DNA of 64,000 nucleotides from Enterobacter hormaechei subsp. xiangfangensis (GCF_001729785.1 NZ_CP017183.1:2790001-2854000), one strand, 5' to 3'; positions 43,225 to 51,760 are shown, counted from the stretch's first letter. A program made the numbers and translations. The notes: generated by a model not told the origin, from the letters alone.

Positions 43225-44568
43225 ATGATCACCATTGAGTTTATTGTCATTATCCTCTGCCTGCTGATAGGCACCCGCTTCGGCGGGATGGGCCTGGGGC
43301 TGATAAGCGGTATCGGCCTGTTTATTTTAAGTTTTGTCTTTGGTCTGCAACCCGGTAAACCGCCCGTTGACGTGATGCTCACAATCCTCGCCGTCATCGG
43401 CTGTGCGGCCACGCTACAGACCGCCGGTGGCCTGAATGTAATGATGCAATTCGCAGAGCGCCTGCTGCGTAAACATCCCCAACACATCACCCTTCTCGCA
43501 CCGTTTACCACCTGGATGTTGACCTTCCTCTGCGGGACCGGTCACGTCGTCTACACCATGTTTCCCATTATCGCGGATATCGCCCTGAAAAAAGGCATTC
43601 GCCCGGAACGGCCGATGGCGGTGGCCTCGGTGGCCTCTCAGATGGCGATCACCGCCTCCCCCGTTTCCGTGGCCGTCGTATCGCTGGTCTCGATTCTGGG
43701 TGCGCAGCACGGCATCGGTCACGCGTGGGGGATCCTCGAAATCCTCGCCGTTTCCGTACCGGCCTCACTGTCTGGCGTCGCCATTGCGGCACTGTGGAGC
43801 CTGCGCCGGGGGAAAAACCTCGCAGACGATACTGAATTTCAGGAAAAGCTGAAAGATCCGAAACAGCGGGAGTTTATCTATGGAGGAACGGAGACGTTGA
43901 TGGATCAGCGTTTCCCGAAACAGGCCTACTGGTCCACGTGGATCTTCTTCGCCGGGATTGCCGTTGTGGTCCTGCTGGGTGCGCTGCCCGAGCTGCGTCC
44001 GGCGTTTGAGATCAAAGGGAAAATGACAGCACTGTCGATGAACCTTGTCATTCAAATGATGATGCTGATCGCCGGGGCCATCATGCTGATGACCTGCAAG
44101 GTAAATGCGTCGGCCATTTCAAACGGGGCGGTATTTAAGGCGGGGATGGTCGCGATTTTCTCGGTGTTTGGCGTGGCGTGGATGAGCGATACCTTTTTTC
44201 AGGCGCATCTCGACGAGCTGAAAATGGCGCTGGAGGGGGTGGTGAAGAGTCATCCCTGGACGTATGCCATCGTGCTGTTCCTGGTATCAAAACTGGTCAA
44301 CAGCCAGGCTGCGGCCTTGACCGCGGTCGCCCCGATGGGGTTGATGCTGGGCATCGAGCCGAAAATGCTGGTGGCCTTCTTCCCGGCATCCTACGGCTAC
44401 TTTGTGCTGCCGACCTATCCGAGCGATCTGGCCTGTATCGGGTTCGATCGCTCCGGCACCACCCGCATCGGTAAATTCATCATCAACCACAGCTTTATTC
44501 TGCCGGGGCTGATTGGCGTCAGCTGTGCCTGCGTGGTGAGCTATCTGCTGGTACAGACGTTCTTCTGA
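43225..44568 (+). CDS. Anaerobic C4-dicarboxylate transporter, DcuA/DcuB family
   Basis: A 447-residue membrane protein with about ten to twelve helices. Dcu motifs are clear: LQPGKPPVDVML, LCGTGHVVYTMFPII, IRPERPMAVASVASQMAI, ASPVSVAVVSLV, YPWAYAIVL-like HPWTYAIVLFLVSKLVNSQAAAL and LPTYPSDLACIGFDRSGTT with INHSFILPGLIGV. The family exchanges fumarate, succinate, malate and aspartate, mostly under anaerobiosis. It is a divergent paralogue, not clearly DcuA or DcuB, so no symbol is given. Absent from this position in E. coli, where yecJ follows ftnB. Confidence 0.9.
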   Translation: MITIEFIVIILCLLIGTRFGGMGLGLISGIGLFILSFVFGLQPGKPPVDVMLTILAVIGCAATLQTAGGLNVMMQFAERLLRKHPQHITLLAPFTTWMLTFLCGTGHVVYTMFPIIADIALKKGIRPERPMAVASVASQMAITASPVSVAVVSLVSILGAQHGIGHAWGILEILAVSVPASLSGVAIAALWSLRRGKNLADDTEFQEKLKDPKQREFIYGGTETLMDQRFPKQAYWSTWIFFAGIAVVVLLGALPELRPAFEIKGKMTALSMNLVIQMMMLIAGAIMLMTCKVNASAISNGAVFKAGMVAIFSVFGVAWMSDTFFQAHLDELKMALEGVVKSHPWTYAIVLFLVSKLVNSQAAALTAVAPMGLMLGIEPKMLVAFFPASYGYFVLPTYPSDLACIGFDRSGTTRIGKFIINHSFILPGLIGVSCACVVSYLLVQTFF

Positions 44569-44577
44569 TCCTTCTGC

Positions 44578-44598
44578 GGGCGACAGGCTCTGTCGCCC
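44578..44598 (+). terminator. Hairpin after the Dcu-type gene
   Basis: GGGCGACAG-GCT-CTGTCGCCC follows the stop by 9 bases. There is no long T run, so termination may be partial; it also separates the converging yecJ. Confidence 0.6.
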
Positions 44599-44648
44599 TT
44601 CGACGTAAAAGCAGAAAAGGGTTTCTAATTTTAAAACATCGGTTTATT

Positions 44649-44900
44649 TTAGTGTGACTCACCCTGCGGTGTGAAGCGGAGTTCAATCAGCGCGATCGCT
44701 TTCTGGATCGCGCGGAGCGTAACCGGGTCCGCCGCAGCAGGATGGTTGGTGAAATCGATGTTTTTCAGTTGGGTCGACATCTTTTCGCGTACCTCAACCG
44801 GCGCGATAACGTCAATCACATCAAGGATTTGTTTGATAACCAGCTGGCAGGCGACGACGTCAGATACCAGTTCCTGATCGGCGCTCAGGTTTTGTGACAT
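44649..44900 (-). CDS. yecJ: YecJ, small conserved protein (DUF2766)
   Basis: An 83-residue protein almost identical to E. coli Yec[21 protein letters not shown], then [32 protein letters not shown] and the end FTPQGESH. Soluble, function unknown. The ATG at 44900 has AAGGAG upstream; the ORF extends 40 codons further without homology. It follows azuC and its terminator on the same strand. Confidence 0.92.
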   Translation of the reverse strand: MSQNLSADQELVSDVVACQLVIKQILDVIDVIAPVEVREKMSTQLKNIDFTNHPAAADPVTLRAIQKAIALIELRFTPQGESH

Positions 44901-44976
44901 GGGGTTCTCCTTATTCAAAGGCCGCCATAGTAGCAAAACAGACGCCCTTCCATCTCCCTCTCGTCGTCCGCAGACA

Positions 44977-45006
44977 TAAAAAAACCTGCCGAAGCAGGTT
45001 TTTTTA
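44977..45006 (-). terminator. Intrinsic terminator of the azuCR transcript
   Basis: On the minus strand AACCTGC-TTCG-GCAGGTT is followed by seven T, directly after the azuC stop. The mirror side also has an A run, so it works in both directions. The stable UUCG tetraloop is notable. Confidence 0.93.
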
Positions 45007-45090
45007 TCAGAACATCGCACCCGGTGGGACGTCTTTAAACGTTGTGCAGTAGTTTGCCCACATGCTTTTCAGGATTTTGCGCAGTTTCAT
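45007..45090 (-). CDS. azuC: AzuC, 27-residue protein encoded by the AzuCR dual-function RNA
   Basis: A 28-codon frame (stop included) starts at an ATG at 45090, eight bases after GGAG. The peptide begins [18 protein letters not shown] and ends KDVPPGAMF, close to E. coli AzuC ([18 protein letters not shown] start). It is amphipathic and basic at the N-terminus. In E. coli AzuC binds and stimulates the glycerol-3-phosphate dehydrogenase GlpD, and the same transcript (AzuR) acts as a base-pairing RNA on galE and cadA. Position next to yecJ is the same as in E. coli. Confidence 0.92.
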   Translation of the reverse strand: MKLRKILKSMWANYCTTFKDVPPGAMF

Positions 45091-45172
45091 TATGTTGCTC
45101 CAGTAACGTGTTATGCAGGTGTTATTGTCAATACGCTTATAATATGACCACCATCACAAAAATCAACCATTT

Positions 45173-45188
45173 TGTGACCTGCATCACG
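45173..45188. promoter_or_regulatory. CRP site upstream of azuCR
   Basis: TGTGA-CCTGCA-TCACG matches nine of ten conserved CRP bases. It lies about 45-50 bases upstream of the estimated azuCR start. E. coli azuC expression responds to carbon source through CRP. The divergent MFS gene starts 117 bases away on the other side. Confidence 0.8.
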
Positions 45189-45304
45189 GTTATTAAACCC
45201 TCAGTGCTGCTGGTTTGTTAAAAAAAGCCATGATAAATCTGCACGTTACAGTCTTATAAATTCCAGTAAATGTTTATAAAATTTTTTGAGCGGGCAGGAA
45301 GAGA

Positions 45305-46723
45305 ATGAGTGAAAACGTATCCGGCAAAGAGAGCCGTGGATTATCGCCTGCGGCGCTGCTGGTGGCCGGTGCTTTCTTTATGGAGTTTCTGGACGGGACG
45401 GTGATTGCCACCGCGCTGCCGGACATGGCAAAAAGCTTCGGTGTACAGGCCGTGGATCTGAATATCGGCATCAGCGCCTACCTGATCACCCTGGCCGTGC
45501 TGATCCCCGCCAGCGGCTGGATCGCCGACCGCTTCGGCGCGCGAAAAGTGTTTGCCCTCGCGCTGGCAATCTTCACGCTGGCCTCGGTATTTTGCGGCCT
45601 GTCCACCACGCTCGATCAGTTCGTCGCGATGCGCGTCCTTCAGGGCATGGGTGGCGCGCTGATGGTGCCCGTGGGTCGCCTGGCCGTGCTACGCACCACG
45701 CCAAAACATCAGCTCATCACGGCAATCGCCACCCTGACGTGGCCTGCGCTGGTCGCGCCGATCATCGGCCCGCCGCTGGGTGGGTTCATTACCAGCTATG
45801 CCGACTGGCGCTGGATCTTCTTTATTAACGTGCCGCTGGGGATAATCGCCATTTTGCTGGCACTGCGCATCATTCCAGACCTGCATGAAGATACGCGCCG
45901 ACCGTTTGATTTACCGGGTTTTGTTGTCACCACCCTTGCCATGGTGAGCCTGGTTTATGCGATGGAGTTGATGGGCGCAGAGCCTCTGCGAACAGGATTA
46001 ACCGCCACGCTGTTTATCGTCGGTATCGTCGCGTTAAGTCTGGCACTGCGTCACTTTAAGCGGACAACCTGGCCGATGATCAGACTCGATGCGATGCAGG
46101 TGCCGACGTTTCGCGTCACCCTGTATGGCGGATCGCTGTTTCGCGCCTCCATCAGCGCGGTTCCGTTCCTGTTACCGCTGATGTTCCAGGTCGGCTTTGG
46201 CATGGACGCGTTCCATTCGGGCCTGCTGGTGCTGGCGGTTTTCGTTGGCAATCTCACCATTAAACCGGCGACGACGCCGCTTATCCGCAGCCTGGGGTTT
46301 AAGCGGCTGTTGCTGATTAACGGTGCGTTGAATGTCCTGGCGTTGCTGGCCTGCGCGTTTCTGACGCCGCAGACGCCCGCGTGGCTCGTCATGCTGATCC
46401 TCTATCTGGGCGGCGTTTTCCGTTCGATTCAGTTTACAGCCATCAGTACGCTGGCTTTTGCGGATGTGCCATCGGTGCAGATGAGCTATGCCAATACTCT
46501 GTTTTCAACCGCAACGCAGCTTGCCGTGGGGCTTGGGATCACGCTCGGGGCGATTGGTATTCGTATCGGGGAAAAAGTCAGTGAGGCGATGGGGATTGCC
46601 GGCATGCCGGGAATGAGCTTCCGGCTGGCATTTGTGGCGATCGCACTAATCTGCCTGGTGGGAATGGTTGACACGCTGCGTCTGACCAAAGATGCAGGCA
46701 GCGCGGTCTCATCGAAAAAGTAA
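45305..46723 (+). CDS. MFS transporter, DHA2 (14-helix drug:H+ antiporter) family
   Basis: A 472-residue MFS protein. FMEFLDGTVIATALPDMAKSFGV is the helix-1 signature (motif D1) of DHA2 exporters such as EmrB and MdtD. GWIADRFGARKVF is motif A and LQGMGGALMVPVGRL belongs to motif B/C. WPALVAPIIGPPLGG and WRWIFFINVPLGI are characteristic of the EmrB/QacA group. Likely a multidrug or metabolite exporter. Start ATG with AGGAAGAG upstream. Not in E. coli at this place. Confidence 0.88.
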   Translation: MSENVSGKESRGLSPAALLVAGAFFMEFLDGTVIATALPDMAKSFGVQAVDLNIGISAYLITLAVLIPASGWIADRFGARKVFALALAIFTLASVFCGLSTTLDQFVAMRVLQGMGGALMVPVGRLAVLRTTPKHQLITAIATLTWPALVAPIIGPPLGGFITSYADWRWIFFINVPLGIIAILLALRIIPDLHEDTRRPFDLPGFVVTTLAMVSLVYAMELMGAEPLRTGLTATLFIVGIVALSLALRHFKRTTWPMIRLDAMQVPTFRVTLYGGSLFRASISAVPFLLPLMFQVGFGMDAFHSGLLVLAVFVGNLTIKPATTPLIRSLGFKRLLLINGALNVLALLACAFLTPQTPAWLVMLILYLGGVFRSIQFTAISTLAFADVPSVQMSYANTLFSTATQLAVGLGITLGAIGIRIGEKVSEAMGIAGMPGMSFRLAFVAIALICLVGMVDTLRLTKDAGSAVSSKK

Positions 46724-46730
46724 CGCTATC

Positions 46731-46758
46731 TGCCGGGCAGGCAACGCACCGCCCGGCA
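46731..46758. repeat. REP-like hairpin between the MFS gene and the RpiB-like gene
   Basis: TGCCGGGC and GCCCGGCA form an eight-pair stem around CAGGCAACGCACC, 8 bases after the MFS stop and 8 before the converging stop at 46767. A small REP relative that may act as a weak terminator for both. Confidence 0.6.
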
Positions 46759-46766
46759 AAACGGAA

Positions 46767-47405
46767 TCAGCCAACAATACCGCGCACGAAGGCTTCGATC
46801 TCTTTGTCCTGGCAGTTCTCGAAGAAGCACTGCTGGAAGCGCTGGCCTGAGACGGCGGTTTTAACCAGCTCAGGATCGATTGCTCGCAGGGTATCCAGAT
46901 AGTTTTCTTTCACCACCGCCGCTTTCACCTGGTTCAGGATCCCGGCGTTACGCACCTGCGGCTCTTTACGCTCTGGTGGATAACCTTCGCCATTGCGTCC
47001 GGTAAACGCTTTCTCAAAGATAAAGCGTACGTTCAGTTCTGCCCCCCAGCCGAAGCCCTTTGCAAAAGGCAGAGAAAGCGCGTTACCGTTGTTGATTTGC
47101 GCAAACAGGAAGGCATCCGCAGGATCGATGCAGTAACCGCAAATCACACCCGGATGGATGTTCAGGGACATCAACGCGCCCTGCCCGGTACCGCAGCCGG
47201 TGACAACAAAATCGACAGCTTTAGCGTTAAGCAGAATGCTCGCCATGATGCCCAGGTGAATATAGGTGAGATGATGATCGTTCTCATCACTCATACCGAC
47301 GTTATAGACCGGGAAACCTTTCTCATCAGCAACGGCTTTCAGCTCATTAAGGATGATGGGATTTTTAGCGGCCTGGCTGTTTTCCATCATCAGTGCAATT
47401 TTCAT
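46767..47405 (-). CDS. RpiB/LacA/LacB-family sugar-phosphate isomerase
   Basis: A 212-residue protein. The first ~150 residues match the LacAB_rpiB fold: KIALMMENSQAAKNP in place of the RpiB phosphate loop, then VDFVVTGCGTGQGALMSLN with the catalytic-type Cys, and FLFAQINNGNALSLPFAKGFGWGAEL. A C-terminal extension of about 60 residues ends KEIEAFVRGIVG; typical RpiB proteins are near 150 residues. The isomerised sugar phosphate is unknown. The ATG at 47405 (AGGAGAG upstream) is preferred to an ORF start 23 codons upstream. No pathway partner is adjacent. Confidence 0.82.
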   Translation of the reverse strand: MKIALMMENSQAAKNPIILNELKAVADEKGFPVYNVGMSDENDHHLTYIHLGIMASILLNAKAVDFVVTGCGTGQGALMSLNIHPGVICGYCIDPADAFLFAQINNGNALSLPFAKGFGWGAELNVRFIFEKAFTGRNGEGYPPERKEPQVRNAGILNQVKAAVVKENYLDTLRAIDPELVKTAVSGQRFQQCFFENCQDKEIEAFVRGIVG

Positions 47406-47650
47406 CTTGTCTCTCCTGAATGCATGGCGGGCGATCCCGCTGTGGATACTTTTTCCACTTAACCTTACTATCAAACAAACACACTTTCAAATTAAGTGAA
47501 AACTTGTTTTAAAAAACAAAGATGCGCTCACAATTTCGCGCGGTGGCCCGGCTCGTTGCACAGTGAGAGGGCAGATCCTCCGGCTATTCCGGCCATTGCG
47601 TCACATCGCGTTGGTTACAATGGCGTATTTCCCGTCACGCAGAGTGAACC

Positions 47651-47989
47651 ATGAAACGTATAATCATAGCCGGAACGATCCTGTTGCTCGCTGGGTGCAG
47701 TATCAACCGTCAGGCAGAAATCAGCAGTACGGATGCCCCAAACGGAATTGTGCGCCTCGACTATGGCCAGGCCATGCTGCAAAACGCCTGGTCTGATGAG
47801 TATGTTAATAACGGTACGGCAACCAAAGCCTGTCAACATATGGGCTACGCCACCGCGTCAGCCTACGGGCAGCCAATTAAAACCTGCACCCTGATCAGCG
47901 GTTCACTCTGTCTGAACGAAAGTGTGACCATTCAGTATAAATGTCAGGGATATGCTGTTACCTCTTCCAGCCAGAATCCGTGGTATTAA
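47651..47989 (+). CDS. yecR: YecR, predicted lipoprotein
   Basis: A 112-residue protein with a lipoprotein signal (MKRIIIAGTILLLAGC, lipobox LAGC with Cys16). The mature part has the YecR-type segment IVRLDYGQAMLQNAWSDEYVNNGTATKAC and four more cysteines. In E. coli yecR belongs to the flagellar regulon; I found no sigma-28 promoter upstream here. Residue after Cys is Ser, so outer-membrane sorting is expected. Function unknown. Confidence 0.87.
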   Translation: MKRIIIAGTILLLAGCSINRQAEISSTDAPNGIVRLDYGQAMLQNAWSDEYVNNGTATKACQHMGYATASAYGQPIKTCTLISGSLCLNESVTIQYKCQGYAVTSSSQNPWY

Positions 47990-47995
47990 CCGCTA

Positions 47996-48020
47996 CTGCC
48001 AGTCACGCTGGCAGTTTATT
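47996..48020 (+). terminator. Terminator of yecR
   Basis: CTGCCAG-TCACG-CTGGCAG followed by TTTATTT, seven bases after the yecR stop. Confidence 0.85.
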
Positions 48021-48029
48021 TAATAAGAA

Positions 48030-48052
48030 CTAAAACAATTCTCATTAATAAA
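48030..48052. promoter_or_regulatory. Possible Fur box upstream of ftnA
   Basis: The minus strand reads TATTAATGAGAATTGTTTTA, whose AATGAGAATTGTT core resembles a Fur box half. E. coli ftnA is activated by Fur displacing H-NS from an A+T-rich upstream region. The 140 bases after this site are indeed very A+T-rich. The match is partial. Confidence 0.35.
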
Positions 48053-48189
48053 TATAAATAGCGGCAATGCGTTTTATTCCCATTCGTATTTTTAATAAAG
48101 AAATATTTATTTTACTTTTTGCAAATAATTAAATAACAAATTATAGTGTCGCTCATCGTGAACCAGAATTAATAAACCGGAGCTGCACC

Positions 48190-48687
48190 ATGTTAAAAAC
48201 TGAAATGATCGACAAGCTCAATGCGCAAATGAATCTTGAGCTTTTTTCTTCCCTGCTTTATCAGCAGATGAGCGCCTGGTGCAGCTATCACAGCTTTGAA
48301 GGAGCGGCCGCCTTCCTGCGTCGTCATGCCCAGGAAGAGATGACGCACATGCAGCGTCTGTTTGATTACCTGACGGACACCGGCAGCCTGCCGCGTATTG
48401 ATAACGTGGCATCCCCTTTTGCCGAATACGGCTCTCTTGATGAACTGTTCCGCGCCACCTATGAGCACGAACAGCTGATCACCCAGAAAATTAATGAACT
48501 GGCTCATGCCGCCATGACCAGCCAGGATTATCCAACCTTTAATTTTCTTCAGTGGTATGTGGCTGAACAGCACGAAGAAGAGAAGCTGTTTAAATCCGTG
48601 CTGGATAAATTATCTCTGGCAGGTAAATCCGGGGAAGGTCTGTACTTCATTGATAAAGAGCTGTCGACGCTCGACACGCAGAATTAA
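48190..48687 (+). CDS. ftnA: FtnA, iron-storage ferritin
   Basis: A 165-residue ferritin forming a 24-mer iron-storage shell, same length as E. coli FtnA. Ferroxidase residues are intact: Glu17 in [13 protein letters not shown], Glu50/His53 in [10 protein letters not shown], Glu94 in YEHEQLITQ and [11 protein letters not shown] near 126-135. The C-terminus [10 protein letters not shown] is conserved. CGGAG precedes the ATG. Contrasts with FtnB 5 kb upstream, which has lost part of this site. Confidence 0.98.
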   Translation: MLKTEMIDKLNAQMNLELFSSLLYQQMSAWCSYHSFEGAAAFLRRHAQEEMTHMQRLFDYLTDTGSLPRIDNVASPFAEYGSLDELFRATYEHEQLITQKINELAHAAMTSQDYPTFNFLQWYVAEQHEEEKLFKSVLDKLSLAGKSGEGLYFIDKELSTLDTQN

Positions 48688-48690
48688 CAG

Positions 48691-48727
48691 AAAAGCGGTG
48701 CTGAGTTTTCAGCACCGTTTTATTTAA
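48691..48727. terminator. Terminator between ftnA and yecH
   Basis: AAAAGCGGTGCTGA-GTTT-TCAGCACCGTTTTATTT: a nine-pair stem with T run for ftnA and an A run on the other side for the converging yecH, whose stop codon it touches. Confidence 0.9.
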
Positions 48728-48960
48728 TGACGGCAAATTTTACTTTCGTGAGTGGAAAATCCGTCTGCTGCCGGAATGAATTTTCCGCGCGCCGCCAGAA
48801 ACGCCACCAGCTCCGCGGCCGTCATCTCTGAAGCTGAACAGGTATGGAAACGCGCCGCTTCGCCAAAGCGGGCATGTATCGCCTCAACCAGACTCTCCTC
48901 AGTATACCGCTCACCTGACTCAATCATCATATTCAGCACGTCGTGTCCGTGAATTGACAT
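48724..48960 (-). CDS. yecH: YecH, small metal-binding-motif protein (DUF2492)
   Basis: A 78-residue protein matching E. coli YecH: MSIHGHDVLNMMIESGERY, FGEAARFHTCSASEMTA, ELVAFLAARGKFIP and the C-terminal KICRH. Conserved His and Cys (HGHDV, FHTC, CRH) suggest metal binding; function unknown. The ATG at 48960 has GAGAGG upstream; a longer in-frame start at 49005 lacks support. Lies between ftnA and tyrP, as in E. coli. Confidence 0.9.
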   Translation of the reverse strand: MSIHGHDVLNMMIESGERYTEESLVEAIHARFGEAARFHTCSASEMTAAELVAFLAARGKFIPAADGFSTHESKICRH

Positions 48961-49043
48961 GGTTACCTCTCGTAAATAAAAAAGCAGACTAAACGCTCCC
49001 TCCACGGCACGCTTTGCGCTGGCTCAGGTTACCCTTTTCTTTT

Positions 49044-49061
49044 TGTAAATTAATTTTTACA
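49044..49061 (+). promoter_or_regulatory. TyrR strong box of tyrP
   Basis: TGTAAA-TTAATT-TTTACA is a perfect TyrR box (TGTAAA-N6-TTTACA). It lies upstream of the -35, where TyrR mediates activation by phenylalanine and, with the adjacent box, repression by tyrosine in E. coli. Confidence 0.93.
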
Positions 49062-49066
49062 CCCTA

Positions 49067-49107
49067 TGTAACGGTGATTTGACGAGACCGGGCTTTTCCC
49101 TTACTCT
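49067..49107 (+). promoter_or_regulatory. tyrP promoter with overlapping weak TyrR box
   Basis: TGTAAC-GGTGAT-TTGACG (49067-49084) is a weak TyrR box 23 bases downstream of the strong one. Its right half is the -35 (TTGACG, 49079-49084). After a 17-base spacer comes TACTCT (49102-49107). Box overlap with the -35 is the E. coli tyrP arrangement. Confidence 0.88.
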
Positions 49108-49152
49108 GCGCCGCAGAATGAGTCGCGGTATGGAAGCGTTGTAGAGGAAAGC

Positions 49153-50364
49153 GTGAAGAACAGAACTCTGGGAAGTATTTTTATCGTCGCCGGAACGACA
49201 ATTGGCGCAGGAATGTTGGCCATGCCGTTGGCTGCCGCTGGCGTCGGGTTTGGGGTTACCGTAGTGCTGCTGGGCGGTCTGTGGGCCCTGATGTGTTACA
49301 CCGCGCTATTATTGCTGGAGGTTTATCAGCATGTCCCTGCCGATACTGGCTTAGGCTCCCTGGCTGCACGCTATCTTGGACGCTACGGGCAGTGGATCAC
49401 CGGTTTCAGCATGATGTTCCTGATGTACGCCCTGACTGCCGCTTACATCAGCGGCGCCGGAGAGTTGATTGCGTCAAGTATCAATGACGGCTTCGGTGCG
49501 TTGCTTTCACCGGAAACAGGCGCCATTGTCTTTACGCTGATTGGTGGCGGCGTGGTTTGTGCGGGCACATCGCTGGTCGATCTGTTTAACCGTTTTTTGT
49601 TCAGCGCCAAAATTCTTTTCCTTGTTGTGATGCTGGTGCTGCTGGCACCGCATGTTCACAAGATTAACCTGCTCTCCCTCCCGCTGGAGAAAGGTCTGGC
49701 GCTTTCGGCCATCCCGGTTATTTTCACCTCCTTCGGTTTTCACGGCAGCGTACCGAGCATCGTGAGCTATATGAACGGTGATATTCGCAAGCTACGCCGC
49801 GTCTTTGTTATCGGCAGCGCCATTCCGTTGATTGCTTACCTGTTCTGGCAGCTGGTGACGCTGGGCAGTATTGATTCCAATACCTTTATCGGCCTGATGG
49901 CAGAGCATTCTGGTCTGAATGGATTCCTGGTTGCCCTGCGTAACGTGGTGGCCTCTTCACACGTGGAGCTGGCGGTACATCTGTTTGCAGACCTGGCGCT
50001 GGCAACCTCCTTCCTCGGCGTGGCGCTTGGTCTGTTTGACTATATGGCGGATCTGTTCCAGCGTCGCAATACCGTTGCGGGACGCTTACAGACGGGGGCG
50101 ATGACCTTCCTGCCGCCGCTGGCCTTCTCGCTCTTTTACCCGCGCGGGTTTGTGATGGCGCTGGGGTATGCCGGCGTGGCGTTATCGGTACTGGCCCTGC
50201 TGCTGCCTTCCCTGCTGGCGTGGAAGAGCCGCCAGCAACATCCGCAGCAGGGGTATCGCGTAGCGGGCGGTACGCCAATGCTGTGCGTGGTGTTTGGGTG
50301 CGGTGTGGCGATTATTCTGGTGCAGATTTTGATTGCAGCGGGGATGCTGCCGGAAGTGGGATAA
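49153..50364 (+). CDS. tyrP: TyrP, tyrosine-specific transport protein
   Basis: A 403-residue inner-membrane amino-acid permease of the HAAAP family with eleven predicted helices, same length as E. coli TyrP. The N-terminus [29 protein letters not shown] carries the helix-1 substrate-binding glycine motif. [18 protein letters not shown] is another family block. It imports tyrosine with protons. GTG start after AGAGGAAAG. Own promoter under TyrR. Confidence 0.97.
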   Translation: MKNRTLGSIFIVAGTTIGAGMLAMPLAAAGVGFGVTVVLLGGLWALMCYTALLLLEVYQHVPADTGLGSLAARYLGRYGQWITGFSMMFLMYALTAAYISGAGELIASSINDGFGALLSPETGAIVFTLIGGGVVCAGTSLVDLFNRFLFSAKILFLVVMLVLLAPHVHKINLLSLPLEKGLALSAIPVIFTSFGFHGSVPSIVSYMNGDIRKLRRVFVIGSAIPLIAYLFWQLVTLGSIDSNTFIGLMAEHSGLNGFLVALRNVVASSHVELAVHLFADLALATSFLGVALGLFDYMADLFQRRNTVAGRLQTGAMTFLPPLAFSLFYPRGFVMALGYAGVALSVLALLLPSLLAWKSRQQHPQQGYRVAGGTPMLCVVFGCGVAIILVQILIAAGMLPEVG

Positions 50365-50446
50365 CTTATTTATACAGGTCCTGAGGTACTGTTCCGTTCA
50401 CCTTAAGATCAACAGAATATAATTTTTTCACAGCATGTGAACGGGA

Positions 50447-50475
50447 TAAGGGGGCCGCCGCGGCCCCCTTATCAA
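50447..50475 (+). terminator. G+C-rich terminator after tyrP
   Basis: GATAAGGGGGCC-GCC-GCGGCCCCCTTATC: the near-perfect stem starts about 80 bases after tyrP. It ends in TTATC rather than a T run and could also form part of the structured element that follows. Confidence 0.65.
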
Positions 50476-50639
50476 TCCCCGCGGCCCCGCGGAAAATCGG
50501 TGCTTCGCACTGCGCTCACCTCCCGACCATCTGCCTGCGGTCGGCTCAACTCGACATCCTGTCTCGATTCGCCTCTGGCCGCCATCCATGGCGTCCAGCC
50601 CTTGTCATCTGGTCTCCGGTTCGCCGATTTTAGCGGGGA
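50476..50639. repeat. Inverted-repeat-bounded, hairpin-rich intergenic element (unassigned)
   Basis: TCCCCGC..AAAATCGG at the left (50476-50500) is complementary to CCGATTTT-A-GCGGGGA at the right (50624-50639). Inside are local hairpins: CCGAC/GTCGG around 50524-50551, TCGA-CATCCTGTC-TCGA, and a strong one CTGG..CGCCAT-CC-ATGGCG..CCAG near 50575-50599. The only ORFs across it are Pro/Ser/Arg-rich and implausible. It may be a MITE-like repeat or a structured RNA; I do not recognise a family. Confidence 0.5.
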
Positions 50640-50680
50640 CTCAACACCCGTGCCCCATTCAGGCCACAGTAATTAATGAT

Positions 50681-51349
50681 TTAATGCAGGCAGCAGCTTT
50701 TAAACTTCTTCCCACTCCCGCACGGGCACGGGTCGTTACGCCCCACCTTCGACCCGTTCACGATCGGCTTTTTCGCTTCCGGCTGCTGCGGGTTAGCCAC
50801 CCAGTAGTTATACAAGCGCAGCGCCGCAGGCTGAATGCTCTCGATGCTGGCCATATACTCCTCTTCGGTCAGCGCATCCAGCTTCTCGCTGTTCTCTTCC
50901 GTCCCGTGCAGGGCAATCACCGCCAGGTCCGCTTCCAGCGCTTCCGGCAGGGATGACCAGTCCGTCAGCGCCACGCCGCGCATGTAGCCATAGCACCACT
51001 CTTCCACCACGGTATAGCTCTGACCGTCAACGTCGTTATAGCCAAACAGCGGTTCAAACTGATCCGGGTATTCGCTCAAACGCTCGGCAATATCGTTCAT
51101 GTGCTTAAAGCAGAGATCGATAAAACGGTTCATCTCACGATCGTTTTTCCAGCGAGGAATATATTTCTCACCACCCCAGACCGCCACCAGCCAGGTGTCG
51201 GGCTCCACCACAACGGGACCGGAAAGTACTGCGGTAAGCATGCCGTCCAGTTCGGACACGTCAATAACGGATGCATCGTCGTGACCGTAAGAGATTAATG
51301 TCTCTTCCAGCCACGCCATCTCGCTTTCATTTAATGGGCCTTCAGCCAT
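50681..51349 (-). CDS. yecA: YecA, UPF0149-family protein with C-terminal SEC-C zinc motif
   Basis: A 222-residue protein. The N-terminal UPF0149 domain (about 1-170) has [29 protein letters not shown] and [13 protein letters not shown]. The last 22 residues, [20 protein letters not shown] plus LH, form the SEC-C metal-binding domain also found at the C-terminus of SecA. E. coli YecA binds metal and ribosomes and is connected with SecA. I chose the ATG at 51349 with AGGAG upstream; the ORF runs 12 codons further without homology. Confidence 0.94.
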   Translation of the reverse strand: MAEGPLNESEMAWLEETLISYGHDDASVIDVSELDGMLTAVLSGPVVVEPDTWLVAVWGGEKYIPRWKNDREMNRFIDLCFKHMNDIAERLSEYPDQFEPLFGYNDVDGQSYTVVEEWCYGYMRGVALTDWSSLPEALEADLAVIALHGTEENSEKLDALTEEEYMASIESIQPAALRLYNYWVANPQQPEAKKPIVNGSKVGRNDPCPCGSGKKFKSCCLH

Positions 51350-51760
51350 TGCTGATACTCCTGATAAAAAAAACGATCCTGACATATATCGCCGCGCGTG
51401 CCTATCTGAAGTTTAGGTCTTTATTGCTGCAAAAACGTGCAAATCGTGACCGTTGCACAACTTATGGGCTTTGTTGTTAAGGAGATGTGATCTCCGCTGT
51501 AAATTCATATCATCCCGCAAAGGCGCATAAAACGGCGCTCTATACTCAACGTGTTGTGACCCGGTCAAGGGATTAACCATTCTGGCAACCTTTTTGCTTA
51601 ATGTTCTGCGCGCTTCGCGGTGCGTGGGATCCTCGCCGTATTAAGCATGAGATTGCTTCTAAAGTGCATTTTGTTCTCGCTCTTGTTTTTGGATTTACGA
51701 TGCCATCAGGCGTTCGGGTTTATACCTGGTGCAAAAACCTCTTTGCTAAGGAACATAATA
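51350..51760. other. Intergenic region upstream of the branched-chain amino-acid transporter operon
   Basis: The left end carries the yecA promoter, the right end the leader of the transporter operon. TATACT at 51541-51546 is a possible -10 without a good -35. The long gap (about 215 bases) between that hexamer and the first gene would leave a sizable leader. A frame upstream of 51761 is open but has no homology. No named operator was found. Confidence 0.5.

Larger units (their letters stand above)
44977..45133 (-). ncRNA. azuR: AzuCR transcript (dual-function small RNA), limits estimated
   Basis: The 3' end is set by the terminator at 44977-45006. The 5' end is estimated near 45133 from a TATTAT-type -10 around 45137-45146, giving an RNA of about 155-165 bases with a leader near 43 bases. 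Size and layout match the E. coli AzuCR RNA. Whether the base-pairing function is conserved cannot be judged without target comparison. Confidence 0.65.

Noticed and set aside
47406..47650. Sigma-28 promoter for yecR
   Set aside because: yecR is in the flagellar regulon in E. coli, but I found no TAAA-N15-GCCGATAA-like sequence upstream, so none is claimed.
50437..50676. 79-codon plus-strand frame across the structured element
   Set aside because: Pro/Ser/Arg-rich translation of a hairpin-rich sequence; no coding character.
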